Position numbers and translations under genes: made by a program. Shown here one piece after another: positions 5,246 to 6,942 of a stretch of 6,942 bases of DNA; within the stretch, counting starts at the first letter, position 1, and each line of letters opens with the position of its first letter. The stretch spans positions 1 to 6,942 of the forward strand of contig CAMPAA010000172.1 of NCBI GenBank assembly GCA_946631345.1, given 5' to 3'. The notes under the pieces are model-generated. The model did not search any database. It saw nothing but the letters and a program-made list of their open reading frames with translations, and was not told the DNA's origin. Source of the DNA: an uncultured Verrucomicrobiota bacterium (lineage in GTDB: Bacteria > Verrucomicrobiota > Kiritimatiellia > RFP12 > UBA1067).

Positions 5246-6942
5246 ATGATGCATGTGGCGCTGTTTGCGCTGGCTGCGGCCGCAGTATCCGCTTCCGTCT
5301 GCGGCGGCGAGCTGGTTTTGGCCGAGAGGGGGCGTCCCGTTTGCACCGCGATCGCGCTGAAAGGCGATATCGGCCCCTCTGCAAAGTACGCGGCGGACGA
5401 ATTGCGGCGGTGCATCCGCAAGATGACCGATGTGGAGCTGCCGATCCTATCCGCTGCCAGCTCCGCCCCGTCAGGGATGCGGCGGCGCATCGTCCTTGTG
5501 CGGACGGATGAATTCGGTCCGGACGGGTTCCGCCTGTTCGTCAAGGGCGGAGACCTTACGATTGCCGGCGGGAAGAGGGGCGTGCTGTACGGTGCGTACG
5601 AGATTCTCGAGACGTACGGCGGTTGCGGATGGTACGCGAGTTGGCATGAGGTCATTCCGCAAAGGGATTCGTTTTCCGTGCCCGATGATCTTGACGATAC
5701 GCAGAAGCCCGCCTTCGAAATGCGCCATACGTCTTGGAAGGACGTGAAGTTCAACGAGGACTTCGCGGTTCGGTTGCGCTTCAACGGGCATCCGGGCGAC
5801 GGCCGGTTCAACCTGGGCGAGAAGCACGGCGGGGCGGCCATGCGCTTCGTGGATCGGCTGCCTGTGTGCCATACGTTTAGGAACTTCCTTCCGCCTGAAA
5901 AGTATTTCAAGGATCATCCCGAATGGTTCAGCGAGGTGAAGGGTGTGCGCCGCGACAGGCGCACCCAGATCTGCCTTACGAATCCCGGCGCGTTCGAGAC
6001 GTCGTTCACGAACATCTGCGAACTCATCGAGAAGGACCGCGAAAAACGGCGGACGGACGGGACGGCGGCACGCGAGGACCGGCTGATCGTGGGACTCTCG
6101 CAGGAGGACTGGGACAGCCACTGCGAATGCGCCGCCTGCAAGGCGATCGACGACCGCGAGGAGTCGCATGCGGGCTCGCTCCTTTATTTCATCAACAGGA
6201 TGGCGGAGCGGCTCGAGGCTCGCTATCCGGGGATCTTGGTGGAGACGCTGATCTACCAGCACACGCGCAAGCCGCCGAAGACAATGCGCCCGCGCGCGAA
6301 CGTGATCCCCTGCCTTTGTTCCATCGAGTGCAGCTTCATCGCGCCGCTGGAACGCGAAACCGTCCCGGTCAACGCCGCGTACATGCGGGACCTTCGCACG
6401 TGGGGGAAGTTTACGGATAAATTGTACATCTGGGACTACACGCCCGGATGGAATCATTTCTTCTATCCGATGCCGAACGTGCGCGTGCTCGCCCCGAACA
6501 TGCGTACGTTCCGGGCGAACGGTGCGCGATACCTCTTTGAGGAGGGCGGGCCGAAATACGCCGATTTCGCGCAGTTGAAGGCATGGCTCATCGGCAAGTT
6601 AGCCTGGAATCCCGACCAGCCCATAGAGCCGCTTTTGGACAAGTTCTTCAAAGGACACTATGGAGCGGCGGCACCGTTCCTGCGCGCATACTACGATAGG
6701 ATGGAGGAGCTTGCCGCTGCGAACGAGCACAAGAAGTTCACCAGCTGGGAGAATGACCGCCCGGACGTATTCCCCGATTCGTTTGTGGAGTGGGCTCGCG
6801 GTGTGTTCCGTCAGGCGGAAGCGGCGGTGAAGGACGATCCTCTTCTGCTGCGGAACGTGAGGATTCAGGCGTTCGTTCCCCTCTGCATGCGACTTGATCG
6901 GCGCGGGGCCAAGGCGAGATGGATATGGGTGGCGCGGGATCC
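5246..6942 (+). CDS. Secreted DUF4838 protein with alpha-glucuronidase-N-like domain (3' truncated)
   Basis: The frame stays open to the window end: 565 codons plus two bases of the next. Residues 1-20 look like a short signal peptide (FALAAAAVSASV), although the start has no Lys/Arg; the lipobox position before Cys19 is Val, so a lipoprotein is unlikely. Residues about 44-140 match the GH67-N/GH20b-like accessory domain: AKYAADELRRCIRKMTDVEL, then GFRLFVKGGDLTIAGGKRG and VLYGAYEILETYGGCGWYA. DUF4838 follows, with HPEWFSEVKG (224-233), QICLTNPG (241-248), SQEDWDSHCECAACKAID (285-302), PCLCSIEC (355-362), IWDYTPGWN (395-403) and FEEGG (431-435). DUF4838 is predicted to be a hydrolase-like (beta/alpha)8 barrel, with chemistry not firmly established. 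It probably acts outside the cytoplasm on a polysaccharide or glycoconjugate. It lies 12 bases after the lectin stop, so the two are likely co-transcribed. Sampled GC is near 70%, with no frameshift. Confidence 0.9.
   Translation, partial: MMHVALFALAAAAVSASVCGGELVLAERGRPVCTAIALKGDIGPSAKYAADELRRCIRKMTDVELPILSAASSAPSGMRRRIVLVRTDEFGPDGFRLFVKGGDLTIAGGKRGVLYGAYEILETYGGCGWYASWHEVIPQRDSFSVPDDLDDTQKPAFEMRHTSWKDVKFNEDFAVRLRFNGHPGDGRFNLGEKHGGAAMRFVDRLPVCHTFRNFLPPEKYFKDHPEWFSEVKGVRRDRRTQICLTNPGAFETSFTNICELIEKDREKRRTDGTAAREDRLIVGLSQEDWDSHCECAACKAIDDREESHAGSLLYFINRMAERLEARYPGILVETLIYQHTRKPPKTMRPRANVIPCLCSIECSFIAPLERETVPVNAAYMRDLRTWGKFTDKLYIWDYTPGWNHFFYPMPNVRVLAPNMRTFRANGARYLFEEGGPKYADFAQLKAWLIGKLAWNPDQPIEPLLDKFFKGHYGAAAPFLRAYYDRMEELAAANEHKKFTSWENDRPDVFPDSFVEWARGVFRQAEAAVKDDPLLLRNVRIQAFVPLCMRLDRRGAKARWIWVARD

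Noticed and set aside
4585..5910. 441-residue open frame on the minus strand across the lectin and DUF4838 genes
   Set aside because: It is antisense to two well-supported genes, rich in Ser, Arg, Pro and Thr as expected for the complement of GC-rich coding DNA, and resembles no family.
5471..6457. 328-residue open frame on the minus strand within the DUF4838 gene
   Set aside because: It is an Arg/Ala/Val-rich shadow of a recognised conserved domain on the plus strand and has no plausible start signal.
6937..6942. Window ends exactly on GGATCC (BamHI site)
   Set aside because: It may mean the source fragment was cut or cloned there, but one six-base site at an end can be chance; it has no biological meaning by itself.

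Overview
The window looks like part of a chromosome from a gut- or sediment-type bacterium of the PVC group (Kiritimatiellota, Lentisphaerota or Verrucomicrobiota). That placement is inference: it rests on a large secreted lectin-like protein with loose beta-repeat flanks, next to a secreted DUF4838 protein, in GC-rich DNA with a strong Shine-Dalgarno sequence before every gene. No rRNA, tRNA, CRISPR array or transposase was found.

Left part (1-1520): an accessory segment of lower GC. The last codons of an unidentified upstream frame overlap, by ATGA, a complete RhuM-family gene. After it come the decayed C-terminal remains of a Vsr/DUF559-like endonuclease, and then three GC-rich hairpins in a row. 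RhuM genes are often found among restriction and defence genes, so this reads as the worn edge of a defence or mobile island.

Middle part (1520-2410): a small unrecognised ORF with a very good ribosome binding site (1524-1715), then an RpiB/LacA/LacB-family sugar-phosphate isomerase (1805-2410). The isomerase keeps the catalytic Cys loop but, by eye alignment, lacks both histidines used by classical ribose-5-phosphate isomerase B, and it has a long C-terminal extension.

Right part (2411-6942): an extended -10 promoter precedes a probable two-gene operon. The first gene encodes a 910-residue secreted protein with two diverged concanavalin-A/L-type-lectin-like domains between beta-strand-rich flanks. 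The second, 12 bases downstream and with its Shine-Dalgarno overlapping the first gene's stop, encodes a secreted protein with an alpha-glucuronidase-N-terminal-like domain followed by DUF4838; it runs off the window end. The simplest reading is a glycan-binding and glycan-processing pair outside the cytoplasm, with the isomerase possibly handling a released sugar inside. No substrate can be named from the sequence.
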